64,000 nucleotides of DNA from a virus: positions 206,137 through 270,136 of IMG/VR virus record IMGVR_UViG_3300034060_001466. One strand, 5' to 3'. Each line of letters starts with the position of its first letter. Within the stretch, counting starts at the first letter, position 1. The translations under genes and the position numbers were made by a program. Positions 24,145 through 31,592 of the stretch are shown here, piece by piece. The notes under the pieces are model-generated. The model was not told where the DNA came from. It did not search any database and was given only the letters and a program-made list of their open reading frames with translations.

Positions 24145-24783
24145 ATGGAACAGGAACAAACACAAGAACTAAGACCCTTCCCTAGCGGGGAACTCATGTA
24201 CAAGAAGCAGGCCGCGGAATTCCTAGGGGTTTCGTTGAAGACTCTAGAAGGTTACGTAGCCCAGGGCCGGGTGGATAAGTGGAAGAACTCTATAAACGGG
24301 CGGACCTACTACGACAAGCAGCAGCTACTCTACCTACTAGGGAGTAGACTACCTCAAACTCGAGAGGTGATAGTATACTGCCGGGCGGCTGGAATCCCGG
24401 ACCAGGGCAAGGCCGGTGTCTCTAGCCAGAAGCGGCTGCAGGCTCAGCAGGACAGGGTCCTAGAGTACTGTACCCGGGCCGGGATCAGGGTAGACCAGGT
24501 TATAGGGGATATCGGTAAGGCCGGTAGCCTAGAAGGTAGGGGCGGATTCGACAAGATTATGGAGTCTGTCCTGCGCAAGCGGGTCTCGATGGTTGTTATG
24601 GAAACCCCGGACCGGATGGCTCGTTTTGCTGGTGCAGATCTATTCGAGAGATTCCTAACCTGGCACGGTGTTGAATTACATGTTATACAAAAAACCCTGC
24701 ACAGACAAGAGTACAGGGACGAGATTAAAGACGACCTTACTAACCTTATACTTGAGGCCAGGAATCTGATGGGGGAATTGTAA
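24145..24783 (+). CDS. IS607-type serine recombinase-like protein lacking the catalytic serine
   Basis: The 212-residue protein has an N-terminal MerR-like HTH (residues 18-60, YKKQAAEFLGVSLKTLEGYV) followed by a resolvase-like domain (about residues 75-200). This is the IS607 TnpA layout. In active enzymes the domain opens with Y-x-R-V-S-S carrying the nucleophilic Ser. Here it reads VIVYCRAAGIPDQGKA, with Ala at that place. Later motifs (IMESVLRKRVSMVVMETPDR) are recognisable. No adjacent tnpB is present. It is probably a domesticated DNA-binding or regulatory protein. Confidence 0.72.
   Translation: MEQEQTQELRPFPSGELMYKKQAAEFLGVSLKTLEGYVAQGRVDKWKNSINGRTYYDKQQLLYLLGSRLPQTREVIVYCRAAGIPDQGKAGVSSQKRLQAQQDRVLEYCTRAGIRVDQVIGDIGKAGSLEGRGGFDKIMESVLRKRVSMVVMETPDRMARFAGADLFERFLTWHGVELHVIQKTLHRQEYRDEIKDDLTNLILEARNLMGEL
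24336..24345 (+). repeat. ACTAGGGAGT repeat, copy 3
   Basis: This copy is inside the resolvase-like gene and encodes LLGSR. Confidence 0.8.
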
Positions 24784-25255
24784 TCCGGACCTCTTCGCCT
24801 ACAGTAGAGAGACTGAAGCCTGATGGGCTAAGGTTACCATAGTACTCCAGGTAGTATTGCGTCCGTGGACTACTCATTTCATCCTGAGTCTCCACCACTG
24901 GTTCGCTATAGATTGCTTCATCCCTTCTGCCCCATTCACGTAGTAGGACTGCAGCTTTAGAATTAGCTTCATTCTCCAGGTCTGACCCATCCGAACCATC
25001 CATCTGCTGGCCCAACTCGCGCTGGCGCCAATGTACCAATTCATGGGCTAGGGTCCGGTACCAGTCAGCTGCTACCCGGAGTCCGCGTAGTACCCAGATC
25101 TGGTTATCCACTGGTGTATAGTAACCCATAGCTCGGACCTGCTTGGCCTTGTTATGGTCGTCGCCTATGCTGATATTGGGGCTGGTCTCGATCTCCAGTT
25201 CTTCTATACAGAATCTGATAAAATCAAGATCCTCTGCTGCTAATTCCTTTTTCAT
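24746..25255 (-). CDS. Zinc metallopeptidase-like protein (HExxH)
   Basis: The 169-residue protein carries LAHELVHWRQRE (HExxH, near residue 70), and further on ENEANSKAAVL, whose Glu can be the third zinc ligand. The layout is like small phage metallopeptidases of the gluzincin type. The C-terminal third is disordered and Ser/Pro-rich. An AATAAATA box lies 5 nt before the ATG, so it is late-expressed. It overlaps the 3' end of the convergent resolvase-like gene by 38 bp. The substrate is unknown. Confidence 0.8.
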   Translation of the reverse strand: MKKELAAEDLDFIRFCIEELEIETSPNISIGDDHNKAKQVRAMGYYTPVDNQIWVLRGLRVAADWYRTLAHELVHWRQRELGQQMDGSDGSDLENEANSKAAVLLREWGRRDEAIYSEPVVETQDEMSSPRTQYYLEYYGNLSPSGFSLSTVGEEVRITIPPSDSWPQV

Positions 25256-25260
25256 AAGGT

Positions 25261-25268
25261 TATTTATT
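25261..25268 (-). promoter_or_regulatory. Late promoter AATAAATA, 5 nt before ATG
   Basis: AATAAATA is followed by ACCTT and the ATG at 25255. Confidence 0.65.
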
Positions 25269-25384
25269 TCCGGCGGTTGAAGGTTACTGTGCGCGAAAAC
25301 CCCTCGAGCTGGGGTAGGGTCCAGAACCCATGCCGGGACTGCACGGATTTTGGGATTAAATAATAAGAAAATATAATATCACTG

Positions 25385-25528
25385 ATGGCTAAAGCAAAAG
25401 CGGGAGCTACCGGTTCTGTACACAGACCGAGCTCTAAACGTAAACGTCCGGGCGTGCATGCAAAGAGCAAGAGCTCTCGCAGCAAGGCGGCTAAGAACTA
25501 CCTTAAGAGATCAGTTGGTCAGGGGTAA
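25385..25528 (+). CDS. 47-residue highly basic protein
   Basis: The ORF begins MAKAKAGATGSVHRPSSKRK and continues with many Lys, Arg and Ser residues (GVHAKSKSSRSKAAKNYL) to GQG. It has its own AT-rich TATAAT promoter just upstream and is followed by a strong terminator. Similar very basic small proteins occur in Bacteroidetes phages as I recall. It probably binds nucleic acid or ribosomes; the function is unknown. Confidence 0.7.
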   Translation: MAKAKAGATGSVHRPSSKRKRPGVHAKSKSSRSKAAKNYLKRSVGQG

Positions 25529-25532
25529 TGGG

Positions 25533-25542
25533 ACTAGGGAGT
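25533..25542 (+). repeat. ACTAGGGAGT repeat, copy 4
   Basis: This copy lies just after the stop of the basic small protein and before its terminator. Confidence 0.8.
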
Positions 25543-25560
25543 GATCCCTATTCACACAAA

Positions 25561-25588
25561 AAAGGGGTCCCTTCTGAGGACCCCTTTT
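25561..25588. terminator. Bidirectional hairpin terminator
   Basis: An inverted repeat AAAGGGGTCC / GGACCCCTTTT with loop CTTCTGA lies between convergent genes. A near copy (AAAGGGATCC, same loop CTTCTGA) occurs at 39211. Confidence 0.8.
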
Positions 25589-25614
25589 AGGGTAGTCATA
25601 GTTGTATTTAGTGT

Positions 25615-26733
25615 TTAGATTTGAGCTAATCCTGCGTGCTCAAGGTCCCATGTTTTAGTGAAGAGGCTTCCACCCGCTACCTTGAAGTTTTTATTGTTCT
25701 TCAGGTCGAAGATTGTATCGTGACTTCCAATCCATGTCAACTCGTTAACAACGTCCCAGATAGTTGCATCAGTCTTGATGAACTTCTTTTGAGCATCGGT
25801 CAACTGCATAGAGTTAAAGCCTGCACGGAAGATTCGTTTGGTTGCCGCATCGTACTCTGGAAAGAATTGTTCCTCAGCTCCACGTACTAATTTAGCGTGC
25901 ATATCGAAATTTTTATTATCGATAGCTCCAGTTACCGAGTGTAGAGCTCGCTCAACTTCGGCGTAGCTTGCTTTGGTTACCATTGCTCGCTCCAATCTGT
26001 CTTGGAAAGTTTTAGGTACGAACCCGGTCTTGGCCCAACCATTCATTTGGTCTAGCAACTTGCGGAAAGCATCGTCGCCGTTTCCAAACTCGAACGCAGT
26101 GTTTAGGTTTCTAGCGACTGCACCGTTTGCGCATGACAGACGGTAGAAGAAATCGTCCACTCGACTTGCGGTTCCGGTATTTACCAAGGATACTCCGAAT
26201 CTGAAGACCTCGTCCTTACCGATTCTCTCGTAGCCAACTTGGCTGCCGTGGATAAGGTTTATACTTACTCCGCCTGGCCCGTTGTTGTCGATTGACTCGA
26301 TATGCATGTCCGGGATTTCATTCATCATGGTCTCGGCTGTCGCGAATAGAGTCTCATTAGACAATCTATTGTACTTATCAGCTCGGACAATATTGGTTAC
26401 CTGATGGCTTCCAGCGTCTCCGATAAGAAGGAACTCTTTTGCTCCGTCTCTGGTTTCTGAATAAGACTTTATAGTCTGCAACAACTTGGTCTCAATATCC
26501 TTGTCCTCGTTCTTGTTCATCTTATTGATTAGGCCGGCGTTAAGGTTAACCATTTGACCTAGTCTATTAAAGAACTTGTTGGACACAGGGACACGTGAAC
26601 CCTCTATCTCGATAGAGTTGTGTTTGATTGAATTGTCGTTAAGGACAATATCAGATAATTTTACGCGTTTCACTAGTGGATTGTTTCCTGCTAGGTCCGC
26701 TTTGGCTTGATCGAATTGCGATTGACTTATCAT
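25615..26733 (-). CDS. DUF932-like phage protein
   Basis: The 372-residue protein resembles DUF932 phage/plasmid proteins: an N-terminal VPVSNKFFNRLGQMVNLNAG segment, a central RFGVSLVNTGTASRVDDFFY, then LSCANGAVARNLN, and a helical C-terminal part. The family is common in phages and plasmids and has no firm function, though it is often near replication or recombination genes. It is preceded by a TAGTATATTA promoter and lies downstream of the RecA-like ATPase gene. Confidence 0.7.
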   Translation of the reverse strand: MISQSQFDQAKADLAGNNPLVKRVKLSDIVLNDNSIKHNSIEIEGSRVPVSNKFFNRLGQMVNLNAGLINKMNKNEDKDIETKLLQTIKSYSETRDGAKEFLLIGDAGSHQVTNIVRADKYNRLSNETLFATAETMMNEIPDMHIESIDNNGPGGVSINLIHGSQVGYERIGKDEVFRFGVSLVNTGTASRVDDFFYRLSCANGAVARNLNTAFEFGNGDDAFRKLLDQMNGWAKTGFVPKTFQDRLERAMVTKASYAEVERALHSVTGAIDNKNFDMHAKLVRGAEEQFFPEYDAATKRIFRAGFNSMQLTDAQKKFIKTDATIWDVVNELTWIGSHDTIFDLKNNKNFKVAGGSLFTKTWDLEHAGLAQI

Positions 26734-26788
26734 TTTCTATTTGTTTTTTATAAGATTAATATACTAAATTTTCTTCAACAGTTTCCGA

Positions 26789-27922
26789 CTATTCTACTTC
26801 AGTTGCGGTCGGGGTCTCGTCAGTTGCTGGGCGTTTTACGCTTAGGAAAAGATTGTTGAACTCTCCTTCCAATCGTTGACGGCGGTCAGACTCTTGTTCC
26901 GCAAGATCTGCTACAACATTCTCCTGTCTCCATGCGTTCTCGTCCCATTTAACCTCTCCGTCTACTAGGGAGTAGTACAATCGCTTGCCGACTAGGCTAC
27001 CTCCACGGCGGTTCTTTGTAAATTCAGCGTAGCGGCGGCCGGCTTCGTCCTTGCGGATTTCCATCATGCTTGTGGTTGCGTGTTTGAGGTAGGTCGAGCC
27101 TACGTACTGTCCGCCTTTAGTCATGTGTTGGATTGCAAAGATTGCTTTTCCTTTCTTGTCCGCAGCTTCGATGATGAGGTTAGTTAACCATGTCTCGGCT
27201 TTGGTACTCTTCCAGCCTAGAACATCTTTCAGCTTTACAATAATGTCTTGGTGCGAGTCGATTAGGATTACGTCGTAGTCTCCGTTGATTGCCTTCTCCA
27301 AGGTCTTGTCGAAACGACCCATTAGATAATCCATAATCAAGAGGGTTGGGATTGTCTCGATGATCGGCATCTTTCTGTAATAGAAGTAAAGATCGTTACG
27401 TGTCATTTCACTTGAGATGTAGAGGACCTTCGCATCCGGTTGCTTCTGTTTAATCTTAGCTAAGAGGTCTAATGTAATAGTTGACTTACCAACTCCCGAC
27501 TCTCCGATAACAATATTGGCAGTACCAGCGAATACTCCTCCTTCTTCGTCATGGTCAGACATTAACTTGTCGAACACAGATCCAGTTAAGAACTTCTTGA
27601 AGTCTGGAAAATCCATTGCTCCAATCTCGAAGATCTCTGGCTCGTCGCTGATCTCAACGTCTGCGTCTGCTTGGGCTTCGGCGGTTGGACGTGCGACAGT
27701 GCTTTGGCCTGGACCGGGGACTAGGGAGTCTCCCGTCTCGAAGCGTAGTTTCTTAATTACGCCGTTAAATAATCCGTATGATATTCCTGTGCAGTCAGCT
27801 TCTTGCGTCATGAACTGCGTGTACAGTTGCTGTACGGTTAGGTTAGGAACTCGGCCGTTGTGGTGGCGCTCGAAGAAGTTTCTAACAGTTAACTCTTTTT
27901 TTCCGATTTTAAGTTCTTGCAT
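26789..27922 (-). CDS. RecA/RadA/DnaB-like ATPase with N-terminal helix-turn-helix region
   Basis: This 377-residue protein has a small N-terminal helical domain (residues 1-65, KKELTVRNFFERHHNGRVPN) and a linker. A RecA-fold domain follows, with Walker A GESGVGKST near residue 142 and Walker B YDVILIDSHQD near residue 210. IFAIQHMTKGGQYVGSTYLK follows as a sensor region. It resembles RadA/KaiC/DnaB core ATPases more than full recombinases. A role in phage replication or recombination is likely. Two ACTAGGGAGT repeats lie within it, both reading SLV. Confidence 0.85.
   Translation of the reverse strand: MQELKIGKKELTVRNFFERHHNGRVPNLTVQQLYTQFMTQEADCTGISYGLFNGVIKKLRFETGDSLVPGPGQSTVARPTAEAQADADVEISDEPEIFEIGAMDFPDFKKFLTGSVFDKLMSDHDEEGGVFAGTANIVIGESGVGKSTITLDLLAKIKQKQPDAKVLYISSEMTRNDLYFYYRKMPIIETIPTLLIMDYLMGRFDKTLEKAINGDYDVILIDSHQDIIVKLKDVLGWKSTKAETWLTNLIIEAADKKGKAIFAIQHMTKGGQYVGSTYLKHATTSMMEIRKDEAGRRYAEFTKNRRGGSLVGKRLYYSLVDGEVKWDENAWRQENVVADLAEQESDRRQRLEGEFNNLFLSVKRPATDETPTATEVE
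26964..26973 (+). repeat. ACTAGGGAGT repeat, copy 5
   Basis: This copy is inside the RecA-like gene. Read on the coding strand it encodes YSLV. Confidence 0.8.
27720..27729 (+). repeat. ACTAGGGAGT repeat, copy 6
   Basis: This copy is inside the RecA-like gene and encodes DSLV on the coding strand. Confidence 0.8.
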
Positions 27923-27988
27923 AATTATTTTGGTTTGATTGTTTATACTAATGTACTACAGTTTTATCTATTTGGGCTACAGTTTTCT

Positions 27989-28156
27989 CTAAAAATAGAG
28001 GAACTCTACAGCCTCAGCGAATTCAAACATTCCTTGATCTTCGAACATTGTGTAGGCTCCGTCTGCGTCAGACATTGCGACTACCTCCATTACTTGGAAT
28101 ACGACGTCCTCGCCGAATAATTCCTTTGCTTCGTCTATTGCTTCTTGTGTTGCCAT
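27989..28156 (-). CDS. 55-residue acidic protein
   Basis: The ORF begins MATQEAIDEAKELFGEDVVF and continues with an acidic, helical sequence rich in Met and Phe, ending FLYF. It lies in a unidirectional set of small genes with proper spacing. The function is unknown. Confidence 0.65.
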   Translation of the reverse strand: MATQEAIDEAKELFGEDVVFQVMEVVAMSDADGAYTMFEDQGMFEFAEAVEFLYF

Positions 28157-28169
28157 GATCCTTTTGGTT

Positions 28170-28427
28170 TTAGTGGTTAATAAAGAATTGAGTTTCTACT
28201 TTAGCGCTTCTCCAATCTCCCGCTAAGAGATCCCAGAACACGATTACAGATGGTGGCGTTTCTCGTACGCCCTGTGGGTGTTTATCCGCGGGGATGTGGT
28301 TCAAATTAGTGGTTCCCATTACTTCTCTTAGGGATCCATCTTTCTTTACGAAGAAGAACTTCGTGATTGCTACGTGGAGTCTTTGTTTTAAAACTTCCGG
28401 TGTGATTGGCTGAAATGATGTCTGCAT
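28170..28427 (-). CDS. DUF2693-like SH3-fold small protein
   Basis: The 85-residue protein contains FVKKDGSLREVMGTTNLNHI, then PSVIVFWDLLAGDWRSAKVE. This is the typical pattern of the DUF2693 family seen in Bacteroidetes and their phages (thought to be an SH3-like barrel). It starts behind a promoter cassette at 28458. The function is unknown. Confidence 0.75.
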   Translation of the reverse strand: MQTSFQPITPEVLKQRLHVAITKFFFVKKDGSLREVMGTTNLNHIPADKHPQGVRETPPSVIVFWDLLAGDWRSAKVETQFFINH

Positions 28428-28457
28428 ATTGGTTTGTTTTTAATTGATTAATATAGT

Positions 28458-28467
28458 ACAAATATAA
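28458..28467 (-). promoter_or_regulatory. Cassette promoter (TATATTTG type) copy 1
   Basis: Minus-strand TTATATTTGT is preceded by TTTTTTAGTGTC at the shared distance. It drives the gene at 28170-28427. Confidence 0.65.
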
Positions 28468-28555
28468 GCAGAAACTTTGACACTAAAAAATTATTTGTGA
28501 ATTATTTTTAAAAAAAGTTATTAACAATTGAGTGTTCATAACTTCTGGGTACCAC

Positions 28556-28605
28556 GTAGGTCGGAGTCTACCCTCTGCGCTTGTTAGGCGAACCGTTTAA
28601 TTATA
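28556..28605 (-). ncRNA. Duplicated 50-bp element, candidate small RNA (copy A)
   Basis: This 50-bp block is repeated at 32717-32766 with one mismatch. On the minus strand it starts right after a TATATTTAC promoter box and begins TATAATTAAACGGTTCGCCT. It contains no start codon. Possible short stems are CGC/GCG and GAG/CTC. It could be the start of a small RNA or a conserved leader. No known family is recognised. Confidence 0.5.
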
Positions 28606-28607
28606 GA

Positions 28608-28617
28608 GTAAATATAC
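28608..28617 (-). promoter_or_regulatory. Cassette promoter (TATATTTAC type) copy 2
   Basis: Minus-strand GTATATTTAC lies directly upstream of the 50-bp element and directly downstream of a terminator hairpin. Confidence 0.55.
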
Positions 28618-28625
28618 AAAAAAAA

Positions 28626-28650
28626 CCCCGAATCTAAAAAATCCGGGGTT
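28626..28650 (-). terminator. Terminator hairpin fused to promoter cassette
   Basis: The stem ACCCCG(A)/(T)CGGGGT, with a loop containing CTAAAAAATC, is followed on the minus strand by a T-tract and then the next promoter. It follows the gene at 28678-28890. Confidence 0.65.
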
Positions 28651-28677
28651 AATTATTTTCGGGAAAGTTATTAACAA

Positions 28678-28890
28678 TTAGTGGGCTGGTATTTCAAGTT
28701 CGTGGTCTCCGACCTTTACTGTTTGGCCTATGAACTCTCGACTTGAACCCATCTTTACACGACCGCCGTACTCGAAGTCTAGGTCTATGTCTGCTTTGGA
28801 TTTGGAAAGAATCTTTATCATTTCCTTTGGGTCTTTAACGCAGGTCTCTTGACCTTTTGTTTCGATGTATAACCTTAGAATCTCTTTCAT
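28678..28890 (-). CDS. Small unknown protein (70 aa)
   Basis: The protein (MKEILRLYIETKGQETCVKD...) has an N-terminal helical half and a C-terminal beta part (FIGQTVKVGDHELEIPAH). The gene is preceded by an A/T-rich leader without a Shine-Dalgarno site. The function is unknown. Confidence 0.65.
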   Translation of the reverse strand: MKEILRLYIETKGQETCVKDPKEMIKILSKSKADIDLDFEYGGRVKMGSSREFIGQTVKVGDHELEIPAH

Positions 28891-28932
28891 AAGAATTAAT
28901 TATTTGATTATATTTAACCGAGAAAAGAACCC

Positions 28933-29322
28933 CTATCCGAGGTTCTCTAATTGTTGACGTTGATCTTGGGTTAAAGAATCAATTCCGTTTTTCGAGATGA
29001 GGTCTAACAACTCGTCCATTGTATAGACTCTTTCGGTCTCGTGAGGAGTTGGAGTTGAGGTCCCCATTGCTTTGTGGATTACTTGTATAAGTTCTTCCGG
29101 TAACTCGATATTGATATCGTTGAATCGAGCTAAGATGAAGAACGCTCCGGTCTCCTTGATGTCATCGCATACCCGATCCAAATTAGAATCTGTATTGAAT
29201 ACTGAAAGGATCGCGCCTGGGACAGGAACGGCAACTGCTTGACCAACGATGTGTGGTGCTAATGCTCTTGATACTACTGGACTTGGTGCTTGTCCGAATC
29301 TAACTAAAACTAATTTTTCCAT
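28933..29322 (-). CDS. Unknown protein (129 aa)
   Basis: The protein (MEKLVLVRFGQAPSPVVSRA...) has a beta-rich N-terminal part with FFILARFNDINIELPEELIQ in the middle. It ends in a short helical segment (MDELLDLISKNGIDSLTQDQ) that resembles a small protein-protein module. It has its own cassette promoter. The function is unknown. Confidence 0.68.
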   Translation of the reverse strand: MEKLVLVRFGQAPSPVVSRALAPHIVGQAVAVPVPGAILSVFNTDSNLDRVCDDIKETGAFFILARFNDINIELPEELIQVIHKAMGTSTPTPHETERVYTMDELLDLISKNGIDSLTQDQRQQLENLG

Positions 29323-29350
29323 GGTTTGTTTTTTAATTGATTAATATAGA

Positions 29351-29360
29351 GTAAATATAA
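29351..29360 (-). promoter_or_regulatory. Cassette promoter copy 3
   Basis: Minus-strand TTATATTTAC with upstream TTTTTTAGTCTC and the TTGTTAATAACTTT block. It drives the gene at 28933-29322. Confidence 0.65.
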
Positions 29361-29427
29361 AAAGAATCTTTGAGACTAAAAAACTTTTTCACAATTATTT
29401 TCAACTAAAGTTATTAACAATTTGAAG

Positions 29428-29736
29428 TTAAGCGGACGGTCCGCCAGGAGAAGAGGTCGTAGTAGGAGGAGCAGCGGTCGTAGTTGTTGTCGTAGCCGCC
29501 GTGTTGAGATCGTTGATAGACGCAATACCGGTTCCACTGTTCATAGCTGTCTCGAGCAAGGTCAGCTTGGCCAACGCGTCGGCCGGGCTGGGCGTTACGA
29601 AGTCTATTGTGTATCCGCCGACAAGAGCAATACGGATATTGTTTTCTCCAGAATTATATTCAATTACCTGAACCTGGGCTGGGGTAAACTCTAGAATTCG
29701 GGTACCCATTGTAAGTTTAATTAATGCAACTGCCAT
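29428..29736 (-). CDS. Small protein with Thr/Pro-rich tail
   Basis: The 102-residue protein has an ordered N-terminal part (RILEFTPAQVQVIEYNSGEN, then IRIALVGGYTIDFVTPSPAD). A low-complexity Thr/Ala/Pro/Ser tail follows (TTTTTTAAPPTTTSSPGG). The tail suggests a linker or surface-exposed decoration. The function is unknown. Confidence 0.65.
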   Translation of the reverse strand: MAVALIKLTMGTRILEFTPAQVQVIEYNSGENNIRIALVGGYTIDFVTPSPADALAKLTLLETAMNSGTGIASINDLNTAATTTTTTAAPPTTTSSPGGPSA

Positions 29737-29780
29737 TTGTAATAAGTATTATCTTTTATATCTTATACTAAGAAACCAGA

Positions 29781-29805
29781 AAAGGGCTCCTTTCGAGAAC
29801 CCTTT
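29781..29805. terminator. Hairpin terminator
   Basis: AAAGGGCTC...GAACCCTTT, an imperfect stem beside a T-rich run, lies between the gene at 29428 and the microprotein at 29838. Confidence 0.55.
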
Positions 29806-29837
29806 CTTTATCAACTGATCAAACCAATAATCAATTA

Positions 29838-29912
29838 TTAATATTCTTCTTTCTTGAAATTGTACAGGATAGCTACTATAACTAGGATTCCTGCTAGGAT
29901 ACACATTGGCAT
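29838..29912 (-). CDS. 24-residue membrane microprotein
   Basis: The ORF begins MPMCILAGILVIVAILY and ends in a charged tail NFKKEEY. It starts 3 nt downstream of the stop of the gene at 29916. The length makes it uncertain, but the hydrophobic helix and charged tail match other microproteins here. Confidence 0.5.
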   Translation of the reverse strand: MPMCILAGILVIVAILYNFKKEEY

Positions 29913-29915
29913 AGG

Positions 29916-30185
29916 TTAGTGGTTTACGGGTTTATAGGTTGGATCTAATTCGTCAGCTAACTTCTTCAAGTCAGCGCATTTCTCGAACTCTTCGTTCTTC
30001 TCAAAATGTTTTATCATAGTCCATATTGCTTGAGTCTTATCTTCAACTGGACTCTTATCATGTATTACATCTTTAAATTCTCCAGTCAAGGCTTCGTACA
30101 AGCGATTCATAAAGGCCGAGTAATCCGTCTGTCTTAGATGGATGAGGTCCAATAGAATCTTTGTATAATTATTTAAGTCTGACAT
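29916..30185 (-). CDS. Small helical protein with UVR-like motif (89 aa)
   Basis: The C-terminal part has the pattern HFEKNEEFEKCADLKKLADE, which resembles the UvrB/UvrC-type UVR motif and matches the short protein at 49427-49615 (YLESKEEYEKCQELWAYYKE). It may mediate protein-protein contacts. The function is unknown. Confidence 0.65.
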   Translation of the reverse strand: MSDLNNYTKILLDLIHLRQTDYSAFMNRLYEALTGEFKDVIHDKSPVEDKTQAIWTMIKHFEKNEEFEKCADLKKLADELDPTYKPVNH

Positions 30186-30212
30186 AACCTTTTTATTTAT
30201 TTTGGCTATATC

Positions 30213-30222
30213 TATTATACTA
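30213..30222 (-). promoter_or_regulatory. Promoter, TAGTATAATA type
   Basis: The motif lies about 27 nt upstream of the gene at 29916-30185 and follows a terminator hairpin. Confidence 0.5.
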
Positions 30223-30224
30223 AA

Positions 30225-30257
30225 AAAGGGGTCAAAGATTCTCGCCTTGACCCCTTT
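30225..30257. terminator. Hairpin terminator
   Basis: AAAGGGGTCAAAG pairs with CTTGACCCCTTT beside T-rich sequence, after the gene at 30275. Confidence 0.7.
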
Positions 30258-30274
30258 AGTTAAAAGATGGATTA

Positions 30275-30535
30275 TTATTGTTCAGTTAAACACTCTTTGC
30301 ATAGACTCGAGAACTCGTTAATACTCTGTGTAAAGTACGGTCCGTCGAATCCGTTTCGCTTGGCAATGATTGCGTTCCAAAGCGGTTCGGATTCCGTATG
30401 GTAATTGACATCTTCAAAAGAATCGTGCAATTTTTCCAAGTCTTCTAGAGAAGTATCCACTGTTACTTCCGAGCCAGCCTTTAGCATTCCGTCGTAGTCG
30501 AAGTTGTGCGACCATTTGTTTCCTAATTTATACAT
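30275..30535 (-). CDS. Small unknown protein (86 aa)
   Basis: The acidic protein (MYKLGNKWSHNFDYDGMLKA...) ends with a CxxC (SSLCKECLTEQ). No family is recognised. It lies downstream of the sigma-factor operon. Confidence 0.6.
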   Translation of the reverse strand: MYKLGNKWSHNFDYDGMLKAGSEVTVDTSLEDLEKLHDSFEDVNYHTESEPLWNAIIAKRNGFDGPYFTQSINEFSSLCKECLTEQ

Positions 30536-30553
30536 GGTTTTAGATTTTAAATA

Positions 30554-30769
30554 TTAGTTACTGTTTTTCTTGGCATTTTCCAGACAGGCTTGGAACTCTT
30601 CTTCGGTTAAGAAGTCTGAATCTTCTATAACCAGCTTCTTTAAGGTTGCTGCCTGGATCTCTTTTACTAGGGAGTCCTTATCTACCTTACCTTTAAATAG
30701 ATCTCCTTCTGCAAAGAGTATATCTACCGCCATCTCGGCCATGGTACTTGCGTGTTCCATTGTTAGCAT
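30554..30769 (-). CDS. Small acidic helical protein (71 aa)
   Basis: The protein (MLTMEHASTMAEMAVDILFA...) is helical and acidic. Its start overlaps the stop of the sigma-factor gene, so it is probably co-translated and could act with that factor, for example as an anti-sigma or co-factor; this is speculation. An ACTAGGGAGT repeat inside it encodes DSLV. Confidence 0.62.
   Translation of the reverse strand: MLTMEHASTMAEMAVDILFAEGDLFKGKVDKDSLVKEIQAATLKKLVIEDSDFLTEEEFQACLENAKKNSN
30666..30675 (+). repeat. ACTAGGGAGT repeat, copy 7
   Basis: This copy is inside the gene at 30554-30769 and encodes DSLV on the coding strand. Confidence 0.8.
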
Positions 30770-31491
30770 GATACTACCTCCTTTCTCATTTGCGCTCTAG
30801 CAACTTTAAGAGAACGATTTACTTCTGATGGAGTCTTACCAATTAACTCTGCAATTTCTTTTGTTGATAATCCATCGCCAACCAATCCATAAAATAACTC
30901 TACGATTTGGCGATCGCTTGCTTTTAATTTGCCAAGTAATCGGGCAAGAATCATGTCTCTCTCTTGGTTCTCGAATGGATCAGCGAAATCGGTCTTAAGA
31001 ATCAAGTCGCCGATTGTTGTTGCACTGTCCTCGTCCCCGACTGGTTTGTCAATCGCAACGTTAGTAAGATTGATTTCTTCGCCTTTCATTTTACGTTTGT
31101 AAAGATCGTATTCCTGATTTACTGGAATTCTAACGGTTCTTCCCAAGTCGCAAAGAGCAAGGTTAAGACGCTTGCGAATCCAGAACTGAGCGTAAGTAAT
31201 AAACTTAACATCTTTGTCTGACGTAAACTTGCGAGCGGCTTCGATTAGACCAGCGTTTCCTTCTTGGATGAGGTCATCGATTGGCAGACCCATACCAATA
31301 AACTTGTTGGCTAAGGTTACAACGAACTTAAGGTTCGCGGTGACTAGGGAGTTAAGCGCTTCGTCATCTCCTAACTGGATTCTGTCAGCTAACGCTCCTT
31401 CTTCGCATTTACTTAACGGTCTAGCCAATCCGTCCAGGCTTTTAAAGTATTGGGGTAGTCCCGCACTTGTTTCGAATCTTGTATTTTTCAT
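30763..31491 (-). CDS. Sigma-70 family factor, RpoD-like
   Basis: The start at 31491 (MKNTRFETSAGLPQYF, 242 residues) is preferred because the longer frame would run through the promoter box. Region 2 is clear: NLKFVVTLANKFIGMGLPID, then DLIQEGNAGLIEAARKF, VKFITYAQFWIRKRL, followed by VRIP. Region 3 is short, and region 4 has LSTKEIAELIGKTPSEVNRS. It lacks region 1.1. It should redirect host RNA polymerase. An ACTAGGGAGT repeat encodes NSLV within it. Confidence 0.92.
   Translation of the reverse strand: MKNTRFETSAGLPQYFKSLDGLARPLSKCEEGALADRIQLGDDEALNSLVTANLKFVVTLANKFIGMGLPIDDLIQEGNAGLIEAARKFTSDKDVKFITYAQFWIRKRLNLALCDLGRTVRIPVNQEYDLYKRKMKGEEINLTNVAIDKPVGDEDSATTIGDLILKTDFADPFENQERDMILARLLGKLKASDRQIVELFYGLVGDGLSTKEIAELIGKTPSEVNRSLKVARAQMRKEVVSC
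31343..31352 (+). repeat. ACTAGGGAGT repeat, copy 8
   Basis: This copy is inside the sigma-factor gene and encodes NSLV on the coding strand. Confidence 0.8.
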
Positions 31492-31520
31492 GGTTTGATT
31501 TTTTAATTGATTAATATGAT

Positions 31521-31530
31521 ACAAATATAA
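31521..31530 (-). promoter_or_regulatory. Cassette promoter copy 4 (sigma factor)
   Basis: Minus-strand TTATATTTGT matches the Bacteroidetes TAnnTTTG -7 box and lies 29 nt before the sigma-factor ATG. Confidence 0.65.
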
Positions 31531-31582
31531 AAAGAATAATTGATATAAAAAAATATTTTATGACTTATTTTTAAAAAGTTTT

Positions 31583-31592
31583 ACTAGGGAGT
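31583..31592 (+). repeat. ACTAGGGAGT repeat, copy 9
   Basis: This copy abuts the stop codon of the gene at 31592-32032. Confidence 0.8.

Noticed and set aside
24132-24783. Complete IS607 insertion sequence
   Set aside because: No TnpB gene, no target-site duplication or ends, and the usual catalytic serine is absent.
25264-25485. Minus-strand ORF of 73 codons
   Set aside because: It overlaps the well-supported basic 47-residue plus-strand gene and the promoter of that gene.
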